From NCBI GenBank assembly GCA_002507175.1, contig DAZE01000008.1, positions 62,713 through 126,712 on the forward strand: 64,000 bases of DNA, written 5' to 3'. How positions within the stretch are numbered: the first letter of the stretch is position 1; the number at the start of each line of letters is the position of its first letter. Position numbers and translations under genes: made by a program. Below, piece by piece: positions 1 to 8,091 of this stretch. The notes beneath the pieces were generated by a model. The model was not told the origin of the DNA. It saw only the letters and a program-made list of their open reading frames with translations, and searched no databases. The stretch is from Euryarchaeota archaeon UBA558 (GTDB taxonomy: Archaea > Thermoplasmatota > Poseidoniia > Poseidoniales > Thalassarchaeaceae).

Positions 1-1265
1 ATTAGCACATCATCCTCTATCCTGATGCCAATACCTGAAAACTTTGGATCTATGTTGAGATTTTCAACCCATTTTGGGAAATACAAACCAGGCTCTACTG
101 TAAGCACCATACCGGGCTCAAGCAGCCTCCCGTCCTCTTCTCCATTTGGCTTTATCACACCTACATCATGAACATCCAGACCGATAGAATGGCTGGTTCC
201 ATGCATAAAGAATTCCCTCACCCTACCATCGTAATTTTCCCCCATCGCTTCTTCGATAGTACAATCCAATACGCCTTTTTCCACAAGACCCTCGGATAAT
301 GATCTCACTGCAGCTTTGTGAGGGTCAGACCAGGTATTACCAGGTCTACACATATCTATCGCGTCTAATTGCGCCGTAAGTACAATTTCATAGAGATCCT
401 TTTGAACCTGCGAAAATTTACCTCCGACTGGCCACGTCCTAGTTATATCCGAGGCGTATCCTTGGACTTCACACCCCGCATCTATGAGGATCAGAGATCC
501 GTCCTTGACGTGATCCTGGTTGGCATGATAATGAAGGATTGTTGCATTGTCACCCCCAGCAACGATGGAGCCATAGCTAGGAATGGATTTATTCTTCATG
601 AACGTAGATTCGATCAGAGATTGTATCTCGAACTCGTTAGACTCCCCCTTTGTATTCCTCATCGCATGTTTATGTGCATTTGAGGCGATGATTGCCGCCT
701 CTCTCATAATTGAAATTTCTGATTCGGATTTTCTTATACGCATTTCTGCCAATAATGCTGAGGGGTCCACTACAGCGCTGGGTCCCTTTCCAGAGACAGT
801 TTTCTCTCGTGTTTTGGTAATTAACAAACGATTCACCAAGGTGTCTAAGTCGTGATCATGACCTTGTTGTATGTAGACAGTGTTTTTTGTCTGTATCAAT
901 CCTTCTAGAATTCCTAGGCGATTTTCCCAATCTCGAGCGTGGTCCACAGGCCATCTCTCCTGAGCTCCGACTACCCCGACTCTCCTTCCTTCCCACCTTT
1001 CTGCCAATTCGTTGTTGTCACGTACAAATAACGTGGTTTTCCAATCTTCGCCATCATGATAGCCTACAAAAAGTGCTTTCGGCTCTTCCCATCCTGTCAG
1101 ATATAGAATATCAGAAGAAGCCCTAAATGGATAGTGGACATCATGTGACCTGATCTTGAGGTCATTAGTCGGGATCAACAAGATGCTGTTAATATCTAAT
1201 TGGGATAGAAGAGCTGACTGCCTTCTAAGATATTCAGGTAATGCGAATACAGGTCCATCCGGCAT
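1..1265 (-). CDS. pepP: Xaa-Pro aminopeptidase (M24B), C-terminal end cut by the window edge
   Basis: Read on the minus strand from ATG at 1265 (begins MPDGPVFALPEY), open to base 1, about 421 codons. The second half has the pita-bread metallopeptidase fold with its five metal ligands: two Asp in LIDAGCEVQGYASDITR (about residues 262-272), His in FFMHGTSHSIG (about 355), Glu in TVEPGLYF (about 390) and Glu in GIRIEDDVL (about 415). The N-terminal half matches the creatinase-like domain of aminopeptidase P. The enzyme removes an N-terminal residue preceding proline and usually binds two Mn ions in the cytoplasm. The gene lies 20 bp after the PKD-type gene, so they may be co-transcribed. Only the last residues are missing. 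Confidence 0.93.
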   Translation of the reverse strand, partial: MPDGPVFALPEYLRRQSALLSQLDINSILLIPTNDLKIRSHDVHYPFRASSDILYLTGWEEPKALFVGYHDGEDWKTTLFVRDNNELAERWEGRRVGVVGAQERWPVDHARDWENRLGILEGLIQTKNTVYIQQGHDHDLDTLVNRLLITKTREKTVSGKGPSAVVDPSALLAEMRIRKSESEISIMREAAIIASNAHKHAMRNTKGESNEFEIQSLIESTFMKNKSIPSYGSIVAGGDNATILHYHANQDHVKDGSLILIDAGCEVQGYASDITRTWPVGGKFSQVQKDLYEIVLTAQLDAIDMCRPGNTWSDPHKAAVRSLSEGLVEKGVLDCTIEEAMGENYDGRVREFFMHGTSHSIGLDVHDVGVIKPNGEEDGRLLEPGMVLTVEPGLYFPKWVENLNIDPKFSGIGIRIEDDVL

Positions 1266-1285
1266 GGGCCTTGGTGATCCATGAT

Positions 1286-2119
1286 CTACTTGAGTATGTG
1301 GTCTGTTTCAATAGAATTCGGCGTCCATTTTGGTATATCGAACTTTGATCGTCGGCTATTGTATAGGAAAGCCACAATTAACAAGGTAAGGATGGAAAGG
1401 AGAAGGAACACAAAAGTATCTTCCGATGTGTTTTCATGTTGCTTAAATGTAAATTGTGTTGTTGATTGGGAACCATCATTGTCTATCACGATTAACGTGG
1501 CAAGCCTTTGTTCTCTATCCCCCAAGGGCCATTCTAGAATCATGTGCTTGCAGCCCATCAACCAAATTTCTGTTTCCATGTACCATTCACATACTATTCT
1601 GTCCTCGTCTCCGGAGTTTGTTGCATACGCTACAATTTCCCATGGACCTAATTCATCGGGTTCGAAAACAATTGTATCATGAGTTATTGGTAAATCCCCG
1701 AGTTTAGCCTCTATTATGGGATTTGAGTCAATAACTCTGATTCTCTTCTCCAATGATGCTGAGTTTAATGAATTGTCGTAAACGGTCAATCTAATGCTGA
1801 ATGACCCAGCTCTGTCAGTAGTAAAGTTGATTTTACTCCCATTCCCTATAATCCCAACATCTATGTTTTCTGTCCCCAACATAACAGACCAGACATAGGT
1901 CAGGTCATGGTCACTATCTGGGTCATAACTCAGGGAACCATCGATGAGTAATGGGTTAGAATTTTCATTTTGCTGTTCGGGTAAATGAAAGATTGGCACT
2001 GGAGGGATTGTATCTGATTCGGCTTCTTCTCCGATTACGGCCAAAGGAAGGTGAGACGTTATGAGGGCCACAAAAACCAGTGTAGATATGGAACTGGATG
2101 TGCGGTATCTTTGTGTCAC
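1286..2119 (-). CDS. Membrane-anchored PKD-like surface protein
   Basis: 277 residues. A signal peptide at 1-30 (hydrophobic STLVFVALITSHLPLAVIG) is followed by a PKD/immunoglobulin-like region containing DGSLSYDPDSDHDLTYVWSV (about 58-77) and a beta-strand pattern typical of PKD repeats (FSIRLTVYDN). A second beta-rich stretch follows, then one transmembrane helix near 238-255 and a short basic cytoplasmic tail. It is probably held at the outer face of the membrane with the PKD domains outside, as in other archaeal cell-surface proteins. The exact function is unknown. It lies between the kinase gene and pepP on the same strand. Confidence 0.75.
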   Translation of the reverse strand: MTQRYRTSSSISTLVFVALITSHLPLAVIGEEAESDTIPPVPIFHLPEQQNENSNPLLIDGSLSYDPDSDHDLTYVWSVMLGTENIDVGIIGNGSKINFTTDRAGSFSIRLTVYDNSLNSASLEKRIRVIDSNPIIEAKLGDLPITHDTIVFEPDELGPWEIVAYATNSGDEDRIVCEWYMETEIWLMGCKHMILEWPLGDREQRLATLIVIDNDGSQSTTQFTFKQHENTSEDTFVFLLLSILTLLIVAFLYNSRRSKFDIPKWTPNSIETDHILK

Positions 2120-2164
2120 GAAATCTACTTAATACACACACGTATGAAGAATGCGGGCTATTGT

Positions 2165-3280
2165 TCATCTATCTGATATTTGCATTGTCCAGGTTATTTC
2201 ATCAATTCTTAACATAAGCGACTCTCGTGTTAATATCGAGTCACCATGTTTTGATTCAAGTATGCAATCGCATGCTGCACTGGCTAAAATTGATGATTCA
2301 ACTAAATTATGTCCATTGCCTAGGGCGAAGGAGATAGCAGATGCGGCGGCATCATGTAGTCCGATTTGTTGTCTTGGATTGACGATGGAAGAGGGCGTGT
2401 GAACAATACTTCCATCACCGTGATAGAGAGTGACGCCTGTATTTCCCCCCAATACAAGAATAGCCCCCCAACCATGTTCCTTGACAAGTTCCATGGCTGC
2501 ATCGTGTGCATTTTCATTACCCAATCTACGGCGCAGTAGGTCTAGTCCTCTCCTCTCAAAGATCACTACAGTGGCGCCACTACTCCGATCTAGCCCTGTT
2601 AACTTTGGGTCCATTATGACTGGAATATTGTGTTTAGAGGCTTCTTGAATTAGGCATTGTGCAGATTCTTTAGAGATTACGCCTTTGTCGTAATCAGAAA
2701 TTACTATGGCGGTAGAACCCTCAACATTCTGGACTGCGTCATCTCTGATCCGACTTGAGATATAATTAGGTATACCCCCAGGATCCTCGATGTCTGTTTG
2801 TAACATTATCTGGGGCCTATCCAGTAAACTCTCCCTAGATCCAAAATACCTGGTTTTAACCATAGTTAGGTGGTTTTCAATAACTTGAACCCCAGTAATA
2901 TTTACTTCTAATTTCTTTAGGTTATTGAGTATGGTGTCGCCATCTACATCCTTTCCAACAGCTGTATGGAAGTCCACAGTTATTCCTAGAGAGCTAAGAC
3001 TCTGCGCTATGTGGGCGGCCGCACCTGCATTTTCCTCTGTGTGTGTAATTTTCAGTACGGGTACCGGTGCTGTTGAATTCAAATTGTTTGCATAACCGTG
3101 ATGATATCTGTCTAGCATCACATCGCCTATTAGGACAACTCTTTCATTATCTGATGTTCCAAGGGTCTCGGAAAGTCTCTTCAGTATGGATATCCTATCC
3201 CGCACACTAACATCTAGGTCGGCCACGTTTGGACCACACTGATCAACAACAAAGAGGTTTGGGGGAACCGACGACTCCAA
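2165..3280 (-). CDS. PfkB-family sugar kinase resembling the HldE/RfaE kinase domain
   Basis: 371 residues. The ribokinase fold shows IGDVMLDRYHHGYA (51-64), ENAGAAAHIAQSLSSLG (83-99), a VISDYDKGVIS stretch (194-204) and MDPK (223-226), all diagnostic of the D-glycero-D-manno-heptose-7-phosphate kinase (RfaE domain I) branch. The usual C-terminal GAGD anion-hole motif is GLHD (307-310): the catalytic Asp is kept but the glycines are altered. The PN..E motif after DPK is also replaced (FERRG). The substrate is therefore uncertain. The nucleotidyltransferase half of HldE is absent. No in-frame ATG fits; TTG at 3280 is the longest start, and a GTG about 30 codons later is possible. Confidence 0.75.
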   Translation of the reverse strand: MESSVPPNLFVVDQCGPNVADLDVSVRDRISILKRLSETLGTSDNERVVLIGDVMLDRYHHGYANNLNSTAPVPVLKITHTEENAGAAAHIAQSLSSLGITVDFHTAVGKDVDGDTILNNLKKLEVNITGVQVIENHLTMVKTRYFGSRESLLDRPQIMLQTDIEDPGGIPNYISSRIRDDAVQNVEGSTAIVISDYDKGVISKESAQCLIQEASKHNIPVIMDPKLTGLDRSSGATVVIFERRGLDLLRRRLGNENAHDAAMELVKEHGWGAILVLGGNTGVTLYHGDGSIVHTPSSIVNPRQQIGLHDAAASAISFALGNGHNLVESSILASAACDCILESKHGDSILTRESLMLRIDEITWTMQISDR

Positions 3281-3304
3281 GGACTAATACGATACCCGGG
3301 ATAC

Positions 3305-4255
3305 ATGGACCAGAACCCTTTGGCTAGAATAAGAACTGAGTCCAGAAAATGGTGGGATAGGTCATCTTTGGGGAGACCCGATAAAGGAGGTCTCATTCTT
3401 ACACCAACTGATGTTGTTTTCTGTCATTTACACCGAAATATGACCTATCCAAATTTGGATTGGCTTAGCGTAATCTTAGCAGACCGGCCAGAATTGATAT
3501 TCGAATCACTAGTTAACGAAGCACTAAGATTACCAGGCAACAAGGTGGTCTGGCATGACCATTTTAAGCCCATGTCCCTGTCTCACGCACCCGGTACAAA
3601 CGCTCTGAGATGGAACTCGAATGGCCACCCTGATAAGGGGTCTCCTGATAGTGAAGTAAGATGGTTTCATGCCAGATCTGATTTCCATCCAGCAGAATTG
3701 TTGGATTGGACCAATGAAGTAAACAAAGTAGGGAGATTGGCCGAGATTCTGATCGTGGACGACGATCTTGATGTCGTCAGCTACAGGTTGCAGGAGTTTT
3801 CCCCAAGAGGGGAAGCTGACCAAAAAAAACTAGCATTGGGAGATAGTATACGGCTTGTTGACCGCTCTAGTTTCGCATTACTGGATTCTGAACATAAATT
3901 GCCCTCTTACCTTGGTGGATACGTGATTGACGAAAATCAACACCAACAAATTGAGGAATCTAAAGCAAGAGTTTACCGGGATCTCATAGATAGGGGGTTG
4001 TTCGTTAGAAGCGGATTCAAGTATGGGGTCAGGTGGAGGGCCTACGTTAAGTCTGATTTTTCCGATCATGCACCTTGGCTAATAAGCCAACCAGACTCCT
4101 CCCCAACAGATTGGATATCTGCTTGTCAGGGGTCGAGATTGGCCTCGGGGGTTGGGAAAACCATGTTGATACCAGTGATCCAAAAGAATGTCAGATATCT
4201 TGGTGTGTTAAGACCACCATCTGATTCTAGATGGAATCTGAATAGACGAAATTAA
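3305..4255 (+). CDS. endA: tRNA-splicing endonuclease
   Basis: 316 residues. Cuts introns from pre-tRNA at bulge-helix-bulge structures. The C-terminal catalytic domain is recognisable from VYRDLIDRGLFVRSGFKYG (223-241), followed by the family triad: Tyr247 in WRAYV, His255 in SDHAPW and Lys285 in GVGKTMLIPV. The Tyr-His-Lys spacing (8 and 30) is close to that of known archaeal enzymes. The N-terminal 190 residues are longer than in the ~180-residue homotetramer type and fit the double-length homodimer architecture, with a degenerate first repeat. It is divergent from the kinase gene with only 24 bp between starts, and its 3' end overlaps the convergent metalloprotease gene by 29 bp. Confidence 0.85.
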   Translation: MDQNPLARIRTESRKWWDRSSLGRPDKGGLILTPTDVVFCHLHRNMTYPNLDWLSVILADRPELIFESLVNEALRLPGNKVVWHDHFKPMSLSHAPGTNALRWNSNGHPDKGSPDSEVRWFHARSDFHPAELLDWTNEVNKVGRLAEILIVDDDLDVVSYRLQEFSPRGEADQKKLALGDSIRLVDRSSFALLDSEHKLPSYLGGYVIDENQHQQIEESKARVYRDLIDRGLFVRSGFKYGVRWRAYVKSDFSDHAPWLISQPDSSPTDWISACQGSRLASGVGKTMLIPVIQKNVRYLGVLRPPSDSRWNLNRRN

Positions 4256-6260
4256 CTTCCTGTTGTAAATCTGATTCACCCGTAAATCTTGTTTTATTTT
4301 CATTACCCCTTTTTGGGGGTTTGTATGAAGATATAGCCAATAACAAAATCGCAAGTGAAATGCCGTTCGAGGGGGTTGATATCCACTCCAGGATAGGTAT
4401 ATTGCTCATCCTAGATTCGGTGTACAAGACAAATGGCAAATGGGTCTGAATTCCATTATCATCAACAAGTACAACCGCTCCCCTCGCTACCATGTTCGAT
4501 CTCAAAAGTCCATTTGGGTTGATTGAGAGTGGTATTGATTCGCCTGATTCCAATGACATTGTGGAGTCAATTTCCACAACGCGGGCTGCAGGACCATCTA
4601 TGTGCAGGTTGTAAAACATAGTTCCCACCCCGATCATCTCGGTGTCAAGCATTATGGCTTGTTCTTTACTTGAGTCGATGTCAAACCGAACCTCTCTTTC
4701 CACGATTTTGTGATTGACTTCGAACCATTTTGTCAGAACGTCTGCATCTATGGCAAGATCCCCATCGTGATTTAGACAACCTACAGTCAGATTGAGGGTT
4801 CCCTTCAACCTTGAGGTCTCAGATAGTTCTAGCACTGTAAGGTTGTAATGACCACTAGTAAGGAACTCGCGGTATACTAATCCATCAGATTCAGAGGGCG
4901 ACCATCTAGAATTAATTTCTAATTCACAATCATCCTCTAGAAACACATGAGCTGATAGTGTTTCATTTTCTAACAATACTATTGGAGATCGTTCGATGTT
5001 TACGAGAACGGCAGGCTCTGATACTATCACATCTATCAGAGCATTACCTTCTCGGATATTGACTATTTCGACTGACCAAGGTACTATTTTACCCGTAGAG
5101 TCCCTTATTATGATTCCTTGATTGCCAAACATTGAGCCTGGTTGAAATGTATCTGTGTATTCCCCATCATTGTCCCCCAAAATTAGTGCGTCATTTGCAT
5201 CAGCTTCAATGATGTAAGTCCAAGGGTATTGGGGGTTGGAATTCAGCATGTTTTCCTCAATGTCCCCGTTTGCAGTATCCTGGTACTCAATCAAAATTCC
5301 ATGTCCGGGTAAACTTCGATCGAAACCGTTGTTATCTCGATAAGTAATGTAAACCGTCTCGTTGTGGTTAACGGGAATAATTGCCACGTCGCCAGTTTGG
5401 CTGAATGAAGATATCGTATAATTTGCATTGACTTTTGTATCTATTTCGATAAGTTCCCTACCAGGATCAATTATCGATAGTGTAGATGCAGTTGGAAGCG
5501 CTGGAATTAAACCGCCACCATTCCAATTGCCGCTTGCCATGATCCCCCAATCACCAATACCATTCCAGTCTCTGGATGGCACATCACCATGTACATCATA
5601 GAGGTCGTATCCCCCCATTTGGTGAAACATCTCGTGGATTATTGTCCCGATACCAGATTTCACCGAAGATATAGTGTAATGTTGAAATTTGAAGCCGTTG
5701 TGCCTTACTTCGTCATCCAAATAAGAAAAATGAGACCATATTGAATCAGGACCACCTCCTGTTTCCTGTGGTTCTGATCCGTAGAGGAATAATACCCTGT
5801 CAATTACCCCGTCCCCATTTAGGTCATGTTTAGCTAAATCTGAGTTAATGGAGGAGATCGAAGAGACTATCAAATCTTGTACTAGAGAATCCCGTTCCAA
5901 ATTATCAGACCCGTAGTGATTTATTGGATATGTCGGGATAATTGTTTCAGATATCGAATATTGCAGATCAGTCCTTCCAGCGCTCGCCTGCCGCAAGTAT
6001 GCGGCGGCACCGTCTTCCCCTTGCATAATCTCTCTTACTTCTGATAATAACACATCTTCAGAAGATGAATCTTCGCTGAATCTAAAATTCATTGGCACTA
6101 TCAACCAAAACTCTTGATTCTGTAATGGTACCAATTCAGGCCGCTCAATTTGGTCATTGTTATCCCTGGTGAATAATGCATTAATTTCACTTGACTGCAG
6201 TTGAATGGTTGATATGGCGATCATCACAAGGACCAACACAACCTTCCGGATTACCCCCAT
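4227..6260 (-). CDS. Secreted, membrane-anchored M6-type (immune inhibitor A-like) metalloprotease
   Basis: 677 residues. A signal peptide at 1-22 is followed by a protease domain with the zinc motif HEMFH (209-213) in GTIIHEMFHQMGGYDLYD, and a Met-turn candidate in GDWGIMASGNWNGGG around 237-250. Both are features of the M6/InhA zincins. The DLNGDGVIDRVLFLY segment (146-160) resembles a calcium-binding loop seen in this family. A beta-rich C-terminal region is followed by a transmembrane helix near 640-655 and a charged tail. It probably degrades proteins outside the cell, which would suit a heterotroph feeding on particulate protein. It convergently overlaps endA by 29 bp. Confidence 0.83.
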   Translation of the reverse strand: MGVIRKVVLVLVMIAISTIQLQSSEINALFTRDNNDQIERPELVPLQNQEFWLIVPMNFRFSEDSSSEDVLLSEVREIMQGEDGAAAYLRQASAGRTDLQYSISETIIPTYPINHYGSDNLERDSLVQDLIVSSISSINSDLAKHDLNGDGVIDRVLFLYGSEPQETGGGPDSIWSHFSYLDDEVRHNGFKFQHYTISSVKSGIGTIIHEMFHQMGGYDLYDVHGDVPSRDWNGIGDWGIMASGNWNGGGLIPALPTASTLSIIDPGRELIEIDTKVNANYTISSFSQTGDVAIIPVNHNETVYITYRDNNGFDRSLPGHGILIEYQDTANGDIEENMLNSNPQYPWTYIIEADANDALILGDNDGEYTDTFQPGSMFGNQGIIIRDSTGKIVPWSVEIVNIREGNALIDVIVSEPAVLVNIERSPIVLLENETLSAHVFLEDDCELEINSRWSPSESDGLVYREFLTSGHYNLTVLELSETSRLKGTLNLTVGCLNHDGDLAIDADVLTKWFEVNHKIVEREVRFDIDSSKEQAIMLDTEMIGVGTMFYNLHIDGPAARVVEIDSTMSLESGESIPLSINPNGLLRSNMVARGAVVLVDDNGIQTHLPFVLYTESRMSNIPILEWISTPSNGISLAILLLAISSYKPPKRGNENKTRFTGESDLQQEVNFVYSDSI

Positions 6261-6317
6261 GCTTGTATCGAATAGATTTCTAGTCTTGAAAGAACCCCTA
6301 TACTGGATATCAATTTT

Positions 6318-7034
6318 CTAAATTTCCGCAGATCGGAAATTACTGGAAATAAGTTTGGAGATACTTTCAGAAATATTTGCAAGTCCGAAAATAATGACTA
6401 TTCTCAAACCATCGAAGTTGTCTGCCATCGCTACAATTAGCAATGCTCCAAATATCAAATGAAACCTCATCCTTATAGATGTATTTCGTTCAAAATCTGG
6501 AATTAAGATTCTGGTTGTTGATAAAATGCAAATAAGGGTGATAATGATAGTGAATATCCAAGAGATAGATAAAGAAAATTTTGCGATGGAAACTGGGTCA
6601 ATCATTGCTTCAACCCCATCTATTTCATCTGATAATACCACGAGAGAAGCAATTTTGGGGGTAATGTAAATTACGAAAAGTATTGCAGTGGGCACCATGA
6701 GTGACACAGTGAAAAATAATTTCTGGATTGCTTGCCTCTCTCTCTCGTACAAGCCACTCTCCATGAATATGTAGAGGCCCCTACAAAATAGTGGAAATGA
6801 CGATATCAAACCAAGTAGTATAGATGCCGACCACCTCATAGTGTACCAGTCATATGGGGAATATAGAGTCAATGTCAAGTCGTCTTCGCTTGAAAAAACT
6901 TCAATCCATTGTTCTATCAGCCCTTGAATAAAGAAGCTAATAATCAATGAAATCAGGCCACAGAGTACGATTGAGGGCATGATTGAGGCCCGGAGGTCTC
7001 CTAGGTGTTGTTGAATCGTCTTTTGGGGCTGCAG
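6318..7034 (-). CDS. tatC: Sec-independent protein translocase TatC
   Basis: Polytopic membrane protein of the twin-arginine pathway, which exports folded proteins. The region after the first ATG (6980) shows the TatC pattern: LYSPYDWYTMRW, SSFPLFCRGLYIFMESGLYERER, and further hydrophobic helices. The hallmark N-terminal motif is encoded upstream of that ATG, in frame: TIQQHLGDLRASIM matches the family hLeELRxR element. The open frame reaches back only to the TGA at 7046-7044 that ends the previous gene. The start must therefore be non-AUG, probably CTG at 7034 (GAGGT six bases upstream) or ATT at 7040. With CTG the protein is about 238 residues, normal for TatC. A likely client is the Rieske protein at 51238. 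Confidence 0.8.
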   Translation of the reverse strand: MQPQKTIQQHLGDLRASIMPSIVLCGLISLIISFFIQGLIEQWIEVFSSEDDLTLTLYSPYDWYTMRWSASILLGLISSFPLFCRGLYIFMESGLYERERQAIQKLFFTVSLMVPTAILFVIYITPKIASLVVLSDEIDGVEAMIDPVSIAKFSLSISWIFTIIITLICILSTTRILIPDFERNTSIRMRFHLIFGALLIVAMADNFDGLRIVIIFGLANISESISKLISSNFRSAEI

Positions 7035-7043
7035 ATCAATACC

Positions 7044-8069
7044 TCATAGCATGTCCTTAGGGGCGAGGGGCGCCCTGGCCGCCAATATTGTCCTGTAGAT
7101 GCCATATGCCGCCCATACAGAACAGAAATATGCCACACCTGTCAGGAACCAATTGTAATCCTGAGCAGTCCATGATACAGCTATGTACAGGGCAATCAAG
7201 CATGCTATTGCTCTGCGGGTCGCCTGCGGGTAGGCCAGTTCCATTGCAAGTGGTTCGGGCCCTTCATCGTACCGCCTCTCTAGAATCTCCTTCTGGAAAA
7301 CAGCACCTACTATGAGTGCTACGAGGGAGGCCCAGTATAGTTGATTACCATTAGAAAAGACCGAATCTGCTATCCTAGATTGGCGTTCTTGTTCTTCTGC
7401 TTCTGGCGAATCTTCAACGAGGAAAAGAGCATCATATGAGCCTACGGATACGGTTCTAGTTTCCAGAGTAGCAACGTTGTCATCATTCTCGATAGTTCCT
7501 GGGGCATTGATGGTAAATGATAGCATGTTCCAGTAATCATCATCTCCCGGCGCTCCATCTCCGTTGACTGAATTACCAGCAACCCAGAAGTGAATGTCGC
7601 CCTCGTCCTCCGTCGGGGCTTGCCACGTCAATGACCAGATTCCTGTGTCTGAAGTTTCAGAGTGGGAGACATCGCCTTGTGAATCCTCTGCTATTCTAAG
7701 CTCCTGATCTTCTTGCCATGTGAAAGTACCAACGTCCCCAGATGTTATGACGAAACCGGCTTGAGTGTTACCATCATCACCGGCTAGTGTATGGGAATCT
7801 GCTACTTGGATAGTGAAGTCATAGATCTCAGAGGTAGCATATTGTATCGGGACACCAGTAACCATTACTACGGCTCGCTCAGATATCTGTCCATTGTTAT
7901 GACAACTACATCCATATTCAGCCGTTGGGTTCCCGTCCCCGTTGAGGTAAGGGGGACCTCCACTGTTGCCCAATGCTGGCAGAGACAACAGACATATTGT
8001 GAATAGCGCTATGGCAGAACGCCGGAGTATCTGATTGCCCATGTTTCCTCCCCATATTCTCGTGCTCAT
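7044..8069 (-). CDS. Membrane-anchored choice-of-anchor-V-like protein with a CXCH motif
   Basis: 341 residues. Signal peptide near 10-35, then YGCSCHNNG (about residues 52-60), a beta-rich domain ending in GNSVNGDGAPGDDDYWN, and after a linker several hydrophobic helices (about 242-258, 285-300 and 308-330). The GC-x-CH plus NxxNGDGxxxxD pattern is that of the choice-of-anchor V / Reeler-like domain and is repeated in the protein at 49971, which lies before a Rieske/cytochrome b operon. CXCH is one residue short of the canonical CXXCH haem site, so haem binding is possible but unproven. It ends in the same frame as tatC, directly upstream of it, and lies downstream of the transhydrogenase genes. 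Confidence 0.72.
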   Translation of the reverse strand: MSTRIWGGNMGNQILRRSAIALFTICLLSLPALGNSGGPPYLNGDGNPTAEYGCSCHNNGQISERAVVMVTGVPIQYATSEIYDFTIQVADSHTLAGDDGNTQAGFVITSGDVGTFTWQEDQELRIAEDSQGDVSHSETSDTGIWSLTWQAPTEDEGDIHFWVAGNSVNGDGAPGDDDYWNMLSFTINAPGTIENDDNVATLETRTVSVGSYDALFLVEDSPEAEEQERQSRIADSVFSNGNQLYWASLVALIVGAVFQKEILERRYDEGPEPLAMELAYPQATRRAIACLIALYIAVSWTAQDYNWFLTGVAYFCSVWAAYGIYRTILAARAPLAPKDML

Positions 8070-8091
8070 AATCGTTCCTCGGGTATTCCCT

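Noticed and set aside
7040..7050. Readthrough of the TGA joining the CXCH protein to TatC
   Set aside because: The frames agree, but CTG with a well-placed GAGGT explains the TatC start without recoding; no recoding element was seen.
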